Assembly: GCA_013289715.1 (NCBI GenBank)
Contig: JABCZJ010000009.1
Span: forward strand, 145,785-209,784
DNA length: 64,000 bases
Reading direction: 5' to 3'
From: Acidobacteriota bacterium
GTDB lineage: Bacteria > Acidobacteriota > Terriglobia > Acidiferrales > UBA7541
Shown here: piece after piece, positions 25,082-34,518 of the stretch
How positions within the stretch are numbered: position 1 is the first letter of the stretch
Layout: every line of letters begins with the position of its first letter
Translations under genes and position numbers: made by a program
The notes under the pieces: model-generated
Seen by the model: only the letters and a program-made list of their open reading frames with translations
Told to the model about the DNA's origin: nothing
Database searches by the model: none

Positions 25082-26962
25082 TCAGTCATCGGCAGGCAGC
25101 GGCTGCGAAAATCCCGGCGCATTCCCATTGAGGAGAGAAGCGATCAACTCCTGCTCCTTGTATTGGAGCTGATACAGGCGGTAATAAATTCCATGCAGCG
25201 CAAGCAATTCCTGGTGCGACCCCTGCTCCCGCAGCCGGCCCTTATGAAACACCAGAATGCGGTCCGCGTGCTGAATCGTGCTCAGCCGATGCGCGATCAC
25301 CACCGCCGTGCGCCCCTTCAACAAACGGTCCAGCGCTTCGCGGATCATCAGTTCAGTCTTGGTATCCACGCTGGATGTGGCTTCATCGAGGATCAGAAAT
25401 TTCGGATCGTGCGCCAACGCACGCGCAAAACTCACCAGTTGCCGTTGTCCGACGGACAGAGTCGCGCCGCGTTCGGTGACAGCCGTAGCGACGCCCCCAG
25501 GCTGCGAATCGAGAAACGCGCCAAGCCCCACCTCGCGCAGTGCGCGTTCGGTACCCGCCCGGTCAATAGTCGTGGTGCCGAGCTTCACGTTCGTTTCTAG
25601 CGTCCCGGTGAAGAGGAACGGATCCTGCAGCACAATTCCAAAAAGCCGCCGCAAATCCTGTACATCCAGCTCTCGTATGTCCACGCCGTCCAGCAAAATC
25701 TCGCCGCGCTGAATATCATAGAACCGCAGCAGCAGCTGAATGATCGTAGTTTTCCCCGCGCCCGTGTGCCCCACAATCGCCAGCGTCTGCCCCGGCTCCA
25801 CGCGGAACGAAACATCGCGCAGCACCCAATCTTCTTCCTGCGGCGCCGTCCCCCCGTGATACGCAAACCAAACATTGCGGAATTCGATTTCGCCGCGCGG
25901 CGCGGGAAGCGCGTGAATCTTCGCCGGCGAAAAAATCGTCACTGGCTCATCCAGCAGCCGGAAAATGCGCTCCGAAGCTGCCATAGCGCTCTGCAAAATG
26001 TTGAATTTTTCGCTTAGATCCTGAATCGGCCGGAAAAAACGCTGCGCGTACATCATGAACGCCACCAGCACACCGATTTGTATCGTCCCTGCGATCACCC
26101 GCACTCCGCCCACCCAGGAAAGCAGTGCGATGCCCGCAAAGCTCAGAAATTCGACGCCCGGATAAAAGAACGAGAACGCGTCAATCGCATCCTTGTAAGC
26201 CACCATGTGCGTGTGGTTCAACTCCGCGAACTTCGCGCACGATTTCTGCTCCCGGTTGAAGAGCTGCACCACCGCCATGCCGCTCACATGCTCCTGCAGG
26301 AACGCATTGATGCGCGCGATCGCCGTGCGAATCCGCCGGTTGGCGTCGCGCACGCGATTGCGGAAAAAATAAGTGAGCAGAATCATGAACGGCAGCGGCG
26401 AAAAAGTCGCCAGCGCCAACATCGGATGCCACCTGAACAAAACCGCCGCCATCGCAAACAGCAGCACGAAATCGTTCAGCATCGCCACCACGCCCGATGC
26501 GAACAAATCATTCAGCGCGTCCACGTCGGTTGTCGAGCGCGTCACCAGCCGCCCGATCGGGCTGCGATCGAAAAAACTCATCGGCAGGCGCTGCAGATGC
26601 TCGAAAATTTCCTTGCGCAGGTCGTACATCGTCTCCTGCCCGACCCACTGCATGATCCGCACCTGCACGTATTGCAGCCCAAAACTCGCCAGGATGGAAC
26701 CGGCATAAGCCGCCGCGACCCATACCAGCCCTAAAACCGCGGCGGTTCGCGCGATTTTGCCGTCGAATCCGGGAATAATGTAACGGTCAATCCCCACGCT
26801 GAAAAGAAAAGGCCCCAGAATTTCCAAAGCCGTGATTCCCAGCGTGAACGAAACCGCCAGAACCACCTGCAACTGGTAGGGACGCAAATATTCCATCAAT
26901 CGCCGCGTCAGTTGCGAATCGTAAAGCTTGCCTAATTTCTCTTCTTCGCGGAAATCGCTCAT
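25082..26962 (-). CDS. ABC exporter half-transporter with canonical catalytic NBD (MdlB/MsbA-like)
   Basis: A 626-residue half-transporter: an N-terminal six-helix membrane domain (residues ~30-320) and a C-terminal nucleotide-binding domain (~365-595). The NBD has Walker A GHTGAGKTT, a deviant signature LSVGQRQL (second Gly replaced by Val), and Walker B LILDEATSSVDT with the catalytic Glu. In heterodimeric exporters such as TM287/288 or TmrAB, this combination marks the subunit carrying the active Glu and the non-canonical signature. Its start overlaps the stop of the partner gene by four bases, so they are surely co-translated. Substrate unknown. Confidence 0.92.
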   Translation of the reverse strand: MSDFREEEKLGKLYDSQLTRRLMEYLRPYQLQVVLAVSFTLGITALEILGPFLFSVGIDRYIIPGFDGKIARTAAVLGLVWVAAAYAGSILASFGLQYVQVRIMQWVGQETMYDLRKEIFEHLQRLPMSFFDRSPIGRLVTRSTTDVDALNDLFASGVVAMLNDFVLLFAMAAVLFRWHPMLALATFSPLPFMILLTYFFRNRVRDANRRIRTAIARINAFLQEHVSGMAVVQLFNREQKSCAKFAELNHTHMVAYKDAIDAFSFFYPGVEFLSFAGIALLSWVGGVRVIAGTIQIGVLVAFMMYAQRFFRPIQDLSEKFNILQSAMAASERIFRLLDEPVTIFSPAKIHALPAPRGEIEFRNVWFAYHGGTAPQEEDWVLRDVSFRVEPGQTLAIVGHTGAGKTTIIQLLLRFYDIQRGEILLDGVDIRELDVQDLRRLFGIVLQDPFLFTGTLETNVKLGTTTIDRAGTERALREVGLGAFLDSQPGGVATAVTERGATLSVGQRQLVSFARALAHDPKFLILDEATSSVDTKTELMIREALDRLLKGRTAVVIAHRLSTIQHADRILVFHKGRLREQGSHQELLALHGIYYRLYQLQYKEQELIASLLNGNAPGFSQPLPADD

Positions 26963-28926
26963 TCCCGTTCCAGCTCTTCTTCCAGCATCTGCTTCTGATT
27001 CAAATCCGCGTAATAACCGCCCAGCGCCAGCAGCTGTTCGTGGGTCCCGCGTTCGATGATCCGCCCATCGCGCAATACCACGATTTGATCCGCATTTTTC
27101 ACGGTAGATACCCGATGCGAAATCAAAATCGACGTGCGCGCTCGCATCACGTCGCGCAAGCGTCGCAGAATCCGCTCTTCCGTATCCGTATCCACGCTCG
27201 ACAAAGCGTCATCCAAAATCAGAATTTTCGGCTGGCGCAGCACAGCGCGCGCGATAGACGTGCGCTGCTTCTGCCCACCCGATAGCGTGATGCCGCGCTC
27301 GCCCACCATCGTGTCGTAGCGCTGCGGGAAACTCTGTATCTCTCCGGAAATACTGGCGATTTCTGCCGCCTCTAAAACATGCGCTTCCAGCGCACTGTCC
27401 ACTCCAAACGCGATGTTTTCGCGCAGCGTGTCGCTGAATAGAAACGTATCCTGCGGCACGTACCCGATCGCGCGCCGCACTTCCTCCAGCGGATAATCGC
27501 GAATCGAGCTCCCATCCAGGAACAAAGTTCCCGGCGGCGCATCCCACAACCGCGCAATCAACGCCGCCAGCGTGGATTTGCCGCTCCCCGTCGGTCCCAC
27601 GATCGCAAGCGTCGAGCCTGCCGGCACATGCAAATTAATATCGCGCAGCACGGGACCGCCGCCAGTGCCGTCTTCGTTGCGCGCAGTCGGATACGTAAAA
27701 GTTAAATGGCGGAATTCGATTTCGCCGCGAACAGAAGACTCCGGCTCCGCCGCCGCTTGACCCGAATCCCCATTGCGTCCTGCGCTAGCTCCGTTTCCGC
27801 CGCTCACCTCGTCCGCACGGGCAGAATCACCGATGCGTGCCTTCGCGTGCAAAATGTAATTCAAACGCCCCATGGAAGCCGCGCCACGCTGAAAAATATT
27901 CGTCACCCAACCCAGCGCGATCATCGGAAACACCAGCTGGCCCAGGAACCAATAGAACGCCCACATGGTCCCTACCGTAAACCGATGGTCGATCACGTCG
28001 CGCCCGCCCTTACCGAGCAAAATTACAAACGTGATCCCAATCAACGCGGTGAGAAACGGAAAGAACAAGCTCCAGGTAGCAATCAGCTTGATGTTGCGGT
28101 TCACATAATCGCGATTCGCCAGATCGAAAGCCTCGATCTCCGGTTTTTCCTGCGCGTACGCGCGAATCACGCGAATGCCCGTCAAATTTTCCTGCGCGCG
28201 CGTGGACAAAGTCCCCAGCGCCGCCTGAATCTGCTCCGAAAGCCGGTGAATCGTCTCGCCAAAATAACGCACCGCAAACGCCACCACGGGGACGGGCAGC
28301 AACACCCACAGCGTCAAACTCGCGGAGAGTTTCACCATGAAAAAAACCGCCACGATCATCGTCACAATCGTCGTCGCGCTGTACATGATTCCCGGACCCA
28401 GCACCATGCGCACCGCGTTCAAATCGTTTGTCGCGCGCGACATCAAGTCCCCGGTGCGGTTCCGCACGTAAAATTCCGGTTCCAGTTCCACCAGCCGCGC
28501 CAGCATATCGTTTCGCAAATCGTATTCAATCTCGCGCGAAACTCCGATCAGGATCCAGCGTGTCCAGAACGACAAAAACCCCTTCACCAGCATCACGCCA
28601 ATCAAAATCATGCAGAAAAGCCCCAGCGCGTGCCGGTTCATCGGCGCATAAAGCGAAAGCAACGGGCTCAGCGCAATTCGCGCGGTTCCGGTCAGAGTGG
28701 AAAGCGTCCGCGCCGACCCGCTGATGCAATCGGTGATCATTCCAATAATCAATTGCGGGAACGCGCCGACCAGCCCCATCAAAGTGTTGGTCAGCAGCCC
28801 GAGCGCGGTCATGCTCTTGTATCGTCGAACGTAGGGAATCAGCGTCTTCAGATGGTCCCAGCCCGACGCTTTTTTCACCGGACGGGCGGCGGCGCTGACT
28901 GCAGCGGGTTGGGCGATGGCGCTCAC
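26959..28926 (-). CDS. ABC exporter half-transporter with degenerate NBD site (MdlA/MsbA-like)
   Basis: A 655-residue half-transporter with a six-helix membrane domain and C-terminal NBD. Walker A is GPTGSGKST, the signature is canonical LSGGQKQR, but the Walker B end is LILDDALSSVDT: the catalytic Glu is replaced by Asp. Paired with the neighbour's LSVGQ, this makes one degenerate ATP site, as in heterodimeric exporters. A Gly/Ala/Ser-rich insert (~residues 372-390) links the domains. GTG start, overlapping the stop of the upstream lipoprotein gene (GTGA). Four-base overlaps on both sides place the exporter inside a tight operon leading toward lpxB. Confidence 0.92.
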   Translation of the reverse strand: MSAIAQPAAVSAAARPVKKASGWDHLKTLIPYVRRYKSMTALGLLTNTLMGLVGAFPQLIIGMITDCISGSARTLSTLTGTARIALSPLLSLYAPMNRHALGLFCMILIGVMLVKGFLSFWTRWILIGVSREIEYDLRNDMLARLVELEPEFYVRNRTGDLMSRATNDLNAVRMVLGPGIMYSATTIVTMIVAVFFMVKLSASLTLWVLLPVPVVAFAVRYFGETIHRLSEQIQAALGTLSTRAQENLTGIRVIRAYAQEKPEIEAFDLANRDYVNRNIKLIATWSLFFPFLTALIGITFVILLGKGGRDVIDHRFTVGTMWAFYWFLGQLVFPMIALGWVTNIFQRGAASMGRLNYILHAKARIGDSARADEVSGGNGASAGRNGDSGQAAAEPESSVRGEIEFRHLTFTYPTARNEDGTGGGPVLRDINLHVPAGSTLAIVGPTGSGKSTLAALIARLWDAPPGTLFLDGSSIRDYPLEEVRRAIGYVPQDTFLFSDTLRENIAFGVDSALEAHVLEAAEIASISGEIQSFPQRYDTMVGERGITLSGGQKQRTSIARAVLRQPKILILDDALSSVDTDTEERILRRLRDVMRARTSILISHRVSTVKNADQIVVLRDGRIIERGTHEQLLALGGYYADLNQKQMLEEELERE

Positions 28927-29570
28927 AGGCGGACTTGCGACTCCGGAGTTTCCAGTGCGGGCAGCTCATACAGAAAATTCTGAAAATTGCGATCCATGGA
29001 TTGATACCGCTTGGCCTTCGCGTTCCAGCGCACCTCGACAGGCAACATGCGCGCGCCCTTGGGATCCGCGGCCGGCGTGAAATAAAGCAGGAGGCCCTTG
29101 GCGTTATCCTGTTCGAACTGCAATCGCCAGCCGTTCACGGGAGCCAGCGGAATATTGCCCAGATATCCTTTGGGATTTTCCAGATGCTCGTCGCAGCGCA
29201 GAATTTCCTTCCACGTGCCGCCGCTGTTTTCCAGGATCACTCCGCGCGTGATCACCGTCCCCGGCATTGTCACCTGCGGCGTCGCCTTGATGCGGTTCAC
29301 GGCCAGAATCTGCCGCGCGCCGTTTTTCGCCAGATCGCCGTACAGCAGCACCTCAGTCTCGGAGCCCAGCGCCGTTTCCGCGGCCTTCTGTATCTCGTCC
29401 GGCACGGCGGGCGTCGCTCGCACGCCTGGTGCCGCGGAAGCCGCCGCGCCGCTTGGCGAAGCCTTTTCGCCAGAGCTAGCGCCAGTAGCGGGAGCCGTAG
29501 ACGAGCTTCCGCACGACCATGCGCTCAGCGCCACCGCACTCAAAATTGCGCACCCGATGAATTTCTTCAT
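28923..29570 (-). CDS. Putative lipoprotein of unknown function
   Basis: The 215-residue protein begins with a lipoprotein signal (ILSAVALSAWSC, lipobox Cys at residue 20) followed by a Ser/Ala/Gly-rich linker. The mature domain (QKAAETALGSETEVLLYGDL, GTWKEILRCDEHLENPKG) is not recognised; it is presumably periplasmic, tethered to the inner or outer membrane. It overlaps the exporter subunit start by four bases, so it may supply an accessory periplasmic part of that export system. This link is inferred only from coupling. Confidence 0.72.
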   Translation of the reverse strand: MKKFIGCAILSAVALSAWSCGSSSTAPATGASSGEKASPSGAAASAAPGVRATPAVPDEIQKAAETALGSETEVLLYGDLAKNGARQILAVNRIKATPQVTMPGTVITRGVILENSGGTWKEILRCDEHLENPKGYLGNIPLAPVNGWRLQFEQDNAKGLLLYFTPAADPKGARMLPVEVRWNAKAKRYQSMDRNFQNFLYELPALETPESQVRL

Positions 29571-29580
29571 GAAGTCCCGG

Positions 29581-30165
29581 TTAGAGCGTTGCAGCCGCGA
29601 GCGTAATCTCCGCCACCGCTTGCGAAGAGGCGCCGCAAGACACCTCCATCACCTGCGGCACGTCCGGCCCAGCCCAATCAAATTTGTACAAATACAATTC
29701 TAACTTGTCGTTGCCCCGGACGGAAGGGCTGCGCGATTCCGCCTTCCCGTAAATTTCCTCGATCCGCCCGCACGCGTCGCCGAGCTGCAGTCCGTGCCCG
29801 CTCGCGATCAGCCTCAGCCGTTTCGGATCCATCGCGCTCGCCGCGCATTTCGCCATGATTTCTGGCTTGTAGTTCGAACCGACAGTCACGATTTTCACGA
29901 CGCCGCTGGCGTCGGTTTCCACGCGCAGTTCGCGATGCATGCAAATGTCGCCCCAGACGTAGGCATCCGTGACGGCAGCGTCTCGCGTCAGGTCCCGGAA
30001 TTCGTTCGCAGGAGCAGACACCTTGTCGTGTCCCGGCCGCAATCCCGCGAGCGATAATTCATTCACCCGACCACGCTGCACTGCCTGCAACCCGACCTGC
30101 ACCGCCAGCGCCACGAACGCCACCACGCTAACGAGCAGCCAAAATCTCTTCGAGGCGCGCCTCAA
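29581..30165 (-). CDS. Hypothetical membrane-anchored protein
   Basis: A 194-residue protein with a single N-terminal membrane segment (FWLLVSVVAFVALAVQVGLQ) and a soluble, probably periplasmic domain that contains four cysteines (DICMHRELRV, MAKCAASAM, GDACGRIEEI, VSCGASSQ), which could form two disulfides. The family is not recognised. The start is TTG with AAGGAG about 9 bases upstream and overlaps the previous gene by 38 bp; the lipoprotein gene follows 10 bp downstream. Confidence 0.65.
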   Translation of the reverse strand: MRRASKRFWLLVSVVAFVALAVQVGLQAVQRGRVNELSLAGLRPGHDKVSAPANEFRDLTRDAAVTDAYVWGDICMHRELRVETDASGVVKIVTVGSNYKPEIMAKCAASAMDPKRLRLIASGHGLQLGDACGRIEEIYGKAESRSPSVRGNDKLELYLYKFDWAGPDVPQVMEVSCGASSQAVAEITLAAATL

Positions 30166-30802
30166 AATTCTCTTCTCCTTCCGACCACAATCGCAATCGC
30201 TCGATGGGCAAAGCCTTCTCCATCCGCCGCACCCAATCGAAAAGCGCCTTGATATTTTCCCGCGTTTTTTCCTTATACAGCAGTAGATTCGCCGGCTTCG
30301 CCATGGATTCCAGAAAATCGCTCTCTTCCTGATTCTGCGGTGCGGGCCGCGCGATCTGCCGTATCCCCAGCACTCCCCCGTGCCCCGTAAAGAGGTGCTC
30401 GAATCCGAAACTCACTTCCAGGTGCCCATTAACCTTCCAGAATCCATCGTCGTAATGCTCACCGTTGCACAATAGCGACAGCGCCTGCGGCAATTGCTGG
30501 GACGTAAGCGGCTCGCCCTCGAACGCCCACAAATCCCAGTGTGACCGTACATCACAACTGCAATCGTCGTGCACGTAGTCCTTCGCGAGCTCAAGAATCC
30601 CTGCCGCTTCCAAAGGAAACGAGCGCAAGTCCTGCTCGTACACCGGAGTCTCAGTGGAATCCACCGCCCGAATTTCCAGATGCGTGAATCCCGGCTGCTT
30701 CGCGGAGAAGGGAACCGTCCCCAGAAAATCGCCGAACTGCGCCAGCATGCTTTCTTCAGTAAATTCTTTCAGCCAGATGCTCAGATAAGCCTGATTCGCC
30801 AT
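30128..30802 (-). CDS. Hypothetical cytoplasmic protein, first gene of the exporter/lpxB run
   Basis: A 224-residue soluble protein (MANQAYLSIWLKEFTEESML, DDCSCDVRSHWDLWAFEG, then FGFEHLFTGHGGVLGIRQI), not recognised. No signal peptide. The start codon ATG at 30802 lies only 7 bases downstream of a perfect TATAAT, so transcription may begin at or within one base of the ATG (leaderless). It heads a same-strand run that continues through the unknown membrane proteins and the exporter to lpxB and the peptidase. Confidence 0.65.
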   Translation of the reverse strand: MANQAYLSIWLKEFTEESMLAQFGDFLGTVPFSAKQPGFTHLEIRAVDSTETPVYEQDLRSFPLEAAGILELAKDYVHDDCSCDVRSHWDLWAFEGEPLTSQQLPQALSLLCNGEHYDDGFWKVNGHLEVSFGFEHLFTGHGGVLGIRQIARPAPQNQEESDFLESMAKPANLLLYKEKTRENIKALFDWVRRMEKALPIERLRLWSEGEENFEARLEEILAAR

Positions 30803-30809
30803 GGCCGCT

Positions 30810-30815
30810 ATTATA
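30810..30815 (-). promoter_or_regulatory. TATAAT -10 box for a possible leaderless transcript
   Basis: A consensus TATAAT lies on the minus strand seven bases before the ATG at 30802. No convincing -35 hexamer was found at 16-18 bp, so this is an extended or weak promoter at best. If used, the mRNA would start at the ATG. Confidence 0.4.
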
Positions 30816-30879
30816 CCGGAGTGGGAAAAAGCAGAAGAGAAAAGGGAAGCAGCGCCGCAAAAAATCGCAGAAAGCCGAG

Positions 30880-33800
30880 TTATTTCTTCTTCGGAGGAAA
30901 TTCGTCGTCCGGTTCCGGCCCAAAATCAGTTGAAAGCCCCAGCAATCGCGCTTTCAAAGTGTCGCCCATCGATCCCAGCACTTCCGAGCAAGTCTCGCGC
31001 AAACGTTTCTCCGCAGCCTTGGCAATCGTATCCAACACAGTCTGCGAATGCTGGCCCAGAGTGGTCGCAGACGCCAGCAGCCAGGAATTCGAAGCATTCT
31101 CCAGCCGCGTCTTATAGAGCTCGATTGCCTCGTCATTCGTTTTCTTGAGCTGCTCCATCCATAGTTTCTTCTCGGACTCGCGCTTGGATTCCCACTCTTC
31201 GAGCAACGGTCCCAATTGCGAATGCAGGTGCACCGTAGCCTGCTCCACGCCCAGCACCATGCGCTCGTCAAGCGTCTTCTGATATTCCACCAGCGAACCT
31301 TCGCGCCCGAACTCCATGTCCGCGCGTGCTTTTTCCAGCGCTTCGCGCGAAACCTGCTCGAAGCGCTTCAGCGAATCGGCGGTAACGCGATGCACCTGAT
31401 CCGTAAATCCGGCGGTCGCCATCTGCGCCGTCTCGCTCATCTTGTCGCGTTCGCGGGTCACAATTTCTTTCGCCGATTCGTCAATCTGCGCGGTGCTGTG
31501 CTCCACATACGTGCGCCGGTAATGATCCAGCTCCGAAGCTAGCAAGCTTGAAACTTCCGCGGCCCGGTCGCGTAGCGCGGTGGACGACTGCTCCACCATC
31601 TTCTCCATCGAGCCCTGCATCGTGCTGTGCGCCTTCTTCTGATACCACTCCGAAGCCTTCAGCAACGCTTCGTAAGTCGCGTGCTGCGTCTCGGTGCTGC
31701 GCTGTTGAATCTCTTCTTCGATCTTGGTCGCCGTTTCCCGGACTGACTTCTCGATTTCCGCCGGCACTTTTTCTGCTTCGCTGCGCAGCCGAGCCACCGA
31801 CTCCTGTATTGCAAGCTCCGAAGCCTGAATCGTCTGTTCGCGCACCGTATCGTGCAGCCGGTCGGCGTGGTCCGTCGCTTGCTGCACTTGCTCGACGATC
31901 GAGTTTTGCAAATACGCCACGCGCTCGGCAGCTTCGCGCACTTGCGCGTGCACGCCATGTTGTAATTCCGCCACGCGCTCCGCCGCCTGCCGCGCTTGCT
32001 CGTGGAATTGGCTGTGCGTGTGTGCGACCTGCTGCTCGGCCTGCTGCAATTCGGAAACCGCACGTTGCACTTGATCCAGTCGCGGCGTCAGTTTCTGTTC
32101 CAGCTCAATCGCGGCCTGGTCCAGTATTTTTTGCGCGGACGCTTGCAGCGCCGGCTCGATCTGTTGGGCACGCTCGGCGATCACCTGGTCCGCCTTGCGC
32201 CCCATTTCCTGCTGTTGTGCCGCCAGCAACTCGTCGAATTGCTGCCGCGTCTGCCGCAGCGCATTTTGCGCCGCTTCCTGCAGCTGCGCCCTGGTTTCTT
32301 CCGCACGGTGGCGCTCCTGCGTCAATCCCGCGCCCAGCGATTCAATCGTCGTCGCAGCCGTGTTGATCGCCTCATCCAGCGACGATCGCAAAGTGTGCGC
32401 CTGTGCAACAGCCTCGCGTTCGGTTTGCGCCAGTACGCCTCGTGCTGCTTCATCCAGTGACGCTCGCAAGGCCTCCGCGCGCGCCGCCGCTTCCTGTTCC
32501 GCCTGGCGGGTCCGCGCCAGTACGCCGCGCGCCGCTTCATCCAGCGACGCACGCAGCCCCGCCGCGCGCGACACCGCTTCCTGCTCCGCCTGCGACAATG
32601 CCTCGCGCGACACTTCCGTCAGCTTATCGCCCAGTTTCTGCGATGCGCCGGTAAGCGCCGTCTCAAATTCCGCGTTCCACTGCTGCGAAGCGAGCAAAGC
32701 TTCGGCCTGCGTCTGCTCGATCGTCTTGCTGCGCACCGACTGTGCCGTCTCTTCCAGGTTCTTGCGCCATTGCTCCAGGTGATTCTGCGCGGCCGCGGGC
32801 GAAGAAAGTATTTCCAGCGATGGCGTGGACGCTTCGCGTTCGCGCAGCGCGCGTTCCACCACTTCTTCCACGGATTGCTTCAGATTCAGCGCGGTCGCTT
32901 GTTGCGCCGCTTGCTGCGCGGCTTGTTCCGCAGCGTGGCTCACCGCCTGTTGCACGGCGTTGCGCACTTTTTCGTCCAGCTGCGATGCGGACGATTCGCT
33001 CGCCTTGCGCGCCTCTTCCACAATTTCTTTCGTGCGGTCCGCGGCCTGCTGCACCACTTTTTTGACCGCCGATTCCGATACGCGCTCCATCGAGACCTTG
33101 ATGGCCTTCTCGACCGTCTCGTGCAGCTGCACATCCAGCTGCTGGCGCACCACCGTCATCTCTTCCGTAATCGCCTGTTCCGCGCCGCGCCGCAAAGTCT
33201 TGTCCAGTGATTCCTTCGCCTCAGCCACCATCCGCGCCATTTGCCGCGATAAGGCCGCTTGCGTATCCGCAGGCACGGCGGCGGGTACGGTAGGCATAGC
33301 AGCCGCAGGCGGAGGAGCCGGAACCACGTGTATCTTGCTATCAGCCGTGGGCGCGCCAGGCACAGCAGCCGCAGGAGGAATCGCCGGCGCCGGCGGCGCG
33401 GGCGGAGCTGCGGGCTTTGCTGTCATCACCGGGGGCGCAGCCGGAGTATGGACCTGAGTATTGACCGGAACTGGCTTTGCTGGAGGTGTCGGAATCTGAA
33501 ACGGTGGCGCCTCGATCCTTTTCTCCGGCGTAGTCGGAGTCGGTGGAGGCCCAATCGGAGGTAACGGTTGCGGCGAAATCCCAGCCGACGGCTCGGCAGC
33601 CGTCGTCAGTTCGAGCATCCCCGTCAGGTCGCCCGTCGGAATGTCCACTCCGGACGCCCAGTCCTCAGGAGGAAACGCAATCCCCCAGAAATTTCCGGGA
33701 ACTTCGAACTCCAGCCCAATCTGAAATAGCTCGCGCACCGTGCGCGGCCTCTGCACCCAAACCACGCGTCCCTGCGTGTGGAACGGCCCACCCTCGGGCC

Positions 33801-34014
33801 GCGGTATATCCAGCGTGACCATGGAATTCTTTGGAACGTAATGTTTCGACTGGTACTTACACCCGTGGCAATTCACCATCACGGTCGTCGTGCGCTCTTT
33901 AAATGGCTGCCCGAGCGCGTCGGTACCCGTCACGGTAATCGGCACGGCCTGCACAATGCGCGTGCTGCGGCGCTTCTGTGTGCCGGGATCGCTGGATTGT
34001 AGGGAATCGGTCAC
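30880..34014 (-). CDS. Large PilZ-like protein with Pro-rich linker and very long coiled coil
   Basis: A 1,044-residue protein. Residues ~10-125 form a PilZ-like domain: RRSTRIVQAVPITV (RxxxR c-di-GMP-type motif) and VNCHGCKYQS, where the usual D/NxSxxG motif is only partly kept. A Pro/Ala-rich linker spans ~140-270. From ~270 to ~1000 it is almost wholly Ala/Glu/Gln/Arg-rich heptad coiled coil, with 29-residue tandem repeats (LRASLDEAARGVLA) in the middle. No signal or membrane segment. Start is GTG at 34014 with GGGAGGAG upstream; the extended frame to 34158 is not supported. It may be a cytoskeletal or polar scaffold tuned by c-di-GMP (inference). Confidence 0.8.
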   Translation of the reverse strand: MTDSLQSSDPGTQKRRSTRIVQAVPITVTGTDALGQPFKERTTTVMVNCHGCKYQSKHYVPKNSMVTLDIPRPEGGPFHTQGRVVWVQRPRTVRELFQIGLEFEVPGNFWGIAFPPEDWASGVDIPTGDLTGMLELTTAAEPSAGISPQPLPPIGPPPTPTTPEKRIEAPPFQIPTPPAKPVPVNTQVHTPAAPPVMTAKPAAPPAPPAPAIPPAAAVPGAPTADSKIHVVPAPPPAAAMPTVPAAVPADTQAALSRQMARMVAEAKESLDKTLRRGAEQAITEEMTVVRQQLDVQLHETVEKAIKVSMERVSESAVKKVVQQAADRTKEIVEEARKASESSASQLDEKVRNAVQQAVSHAAEQAAQQAAQQATALNLKQSVEEVVERALREREASTPSLEILSSPAAAQNHLEQWRKNLEETAQSVRSKTIEQTQAEALLASQQWNAEFETALTGASQKLGDKLTEVSREALSQAEQEAVSRAAGLRASLDEAARGVLARTRQAEQEAAARAEALRASLDEAARGVLAQTEREAVAQAHTLRSSLDEAINTAATTIESLGAGLTQERHRAEETRAQLQEAAQNALRQTRQQFDELLAAQQQEMGRKADQVIAERAQQIEPALQASAQKILDQAAIELEQKLTPRLDQVQRAVSELQQAEQQVAHTHSQFHEQARQAAERVAELQHGVHAQVREAAERVAYLQNSIVEQVQQATDHADRLHDTVREQTIQASELAIQESVARLRSEAEKVPAEIEKSVRETATKIEEEIQQRSTETQHATYEALLKASEWYQKKAHSTMQGSMEKMVEQSSTALRDRAAEVSSLLASELDHYRRTYVEHSTAQIDESAKEIVTRERDKMSETAQMATAGFTDQVHRVTADSLKRFEQVSREALEKARADMEFGREGSLVEYQKTLDERMVLGVEQATVHLHSQLGPLLEEWESKRESEKKLWMEQLKKTNDEAIELYKTRLENASNSWLLASATTLGQHSQTVLDTIAKAAEKRLRETCSEVLGSMGDTLKARLLGLSTDFGPEPDDEFPPKKK
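32344..32600 (-). repeat. Intragenic 87-bp tandem repeat in the coiled-coil gene
   Basis: Two clear copies of an 87-base unit begin at 32431 and 32518 (plus-strand numbering), each encoding 29 residues with the LRASLDEAARGVLA core. A more diverged third copy lies at about 32344-32430. The period fits four heptads plus one residue, consistent with growth of the coiled coil by unequal exchange. Confidence 0.7.
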
Positions 34015-34203
34015 GCACTCCTCCCAAGGGCGATTTCCTAGGGTAGCACTACGGCACAGCAGCGTCAGGGCGCCGAACGCAAATGTGCGAAAAGGTAACT
34101 CGTAGCCGAGCTCGAACCACCCCGCTTCAGAGCACGATTCCGGGCTTATTGAGAGCAATTAGACTGCCGGGAGCGCTCGATTCAGCTCGGGTTCAGCTCA
34201 GCT

Positions 34204-34518
34204 TCAACGCGCTGCGGTGGACCTGTGGGATGTCCCGAAGATCGCATCCTTAATCTCCTTGGCCACCCAGATCGGGCCAACCAAAAAGTAAATCAATCCC
34301 TGAAAAAACGCCGGCTTATTCCCCTCGATCCGATGCCCAGCGAGCAGCAATACCCAGCCCGCAACGAACAACGCCAGCCCGATCTTCCAGTACGTGAAGA
34401 TCGCCAGCACCATCCCCACAACAATGATCGGAATTCCCACCCCGTGCAAAACCTTGTTCCAAACGTTCGTGTGCTCGTGGTCATACTGCGCCATATACTT
34501 ATCCAACGCCGGCATCAT
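34204..34518 (-). CDS. Mpo1/YGL010w-like (DUF962) membrane protein
   Basis: A 104-residue protein with the DUF962/Mpo1 hallmarks: DHEHTNVWNKVLHGVGIP (conserved His pair) and LLAGHRIEGNKPAFFQG (third conserved His). It also has two to three hydrophobic segments between them. Yeast Mpo1 is an Fe-dependent dioxygenase for 2-hydroxy fatty acids; bacterial versions are likely membrane dioxygenases, inferred from the conserved His. It stands alone between the PilZ/coiled-coil gene and recR. The start could also be the second Met. Confidence 0.85.
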   Translation of the reverse strand: MMPALDKYMAQYDHEHTNVWNKVLHGVGIPIIVVGMVLAIFTYWKIGLALFVAGWVLLLAGHRIEGNKPAFFQGLIYFLVGPIWVAKEIKDAIFGTSHRSTAAR

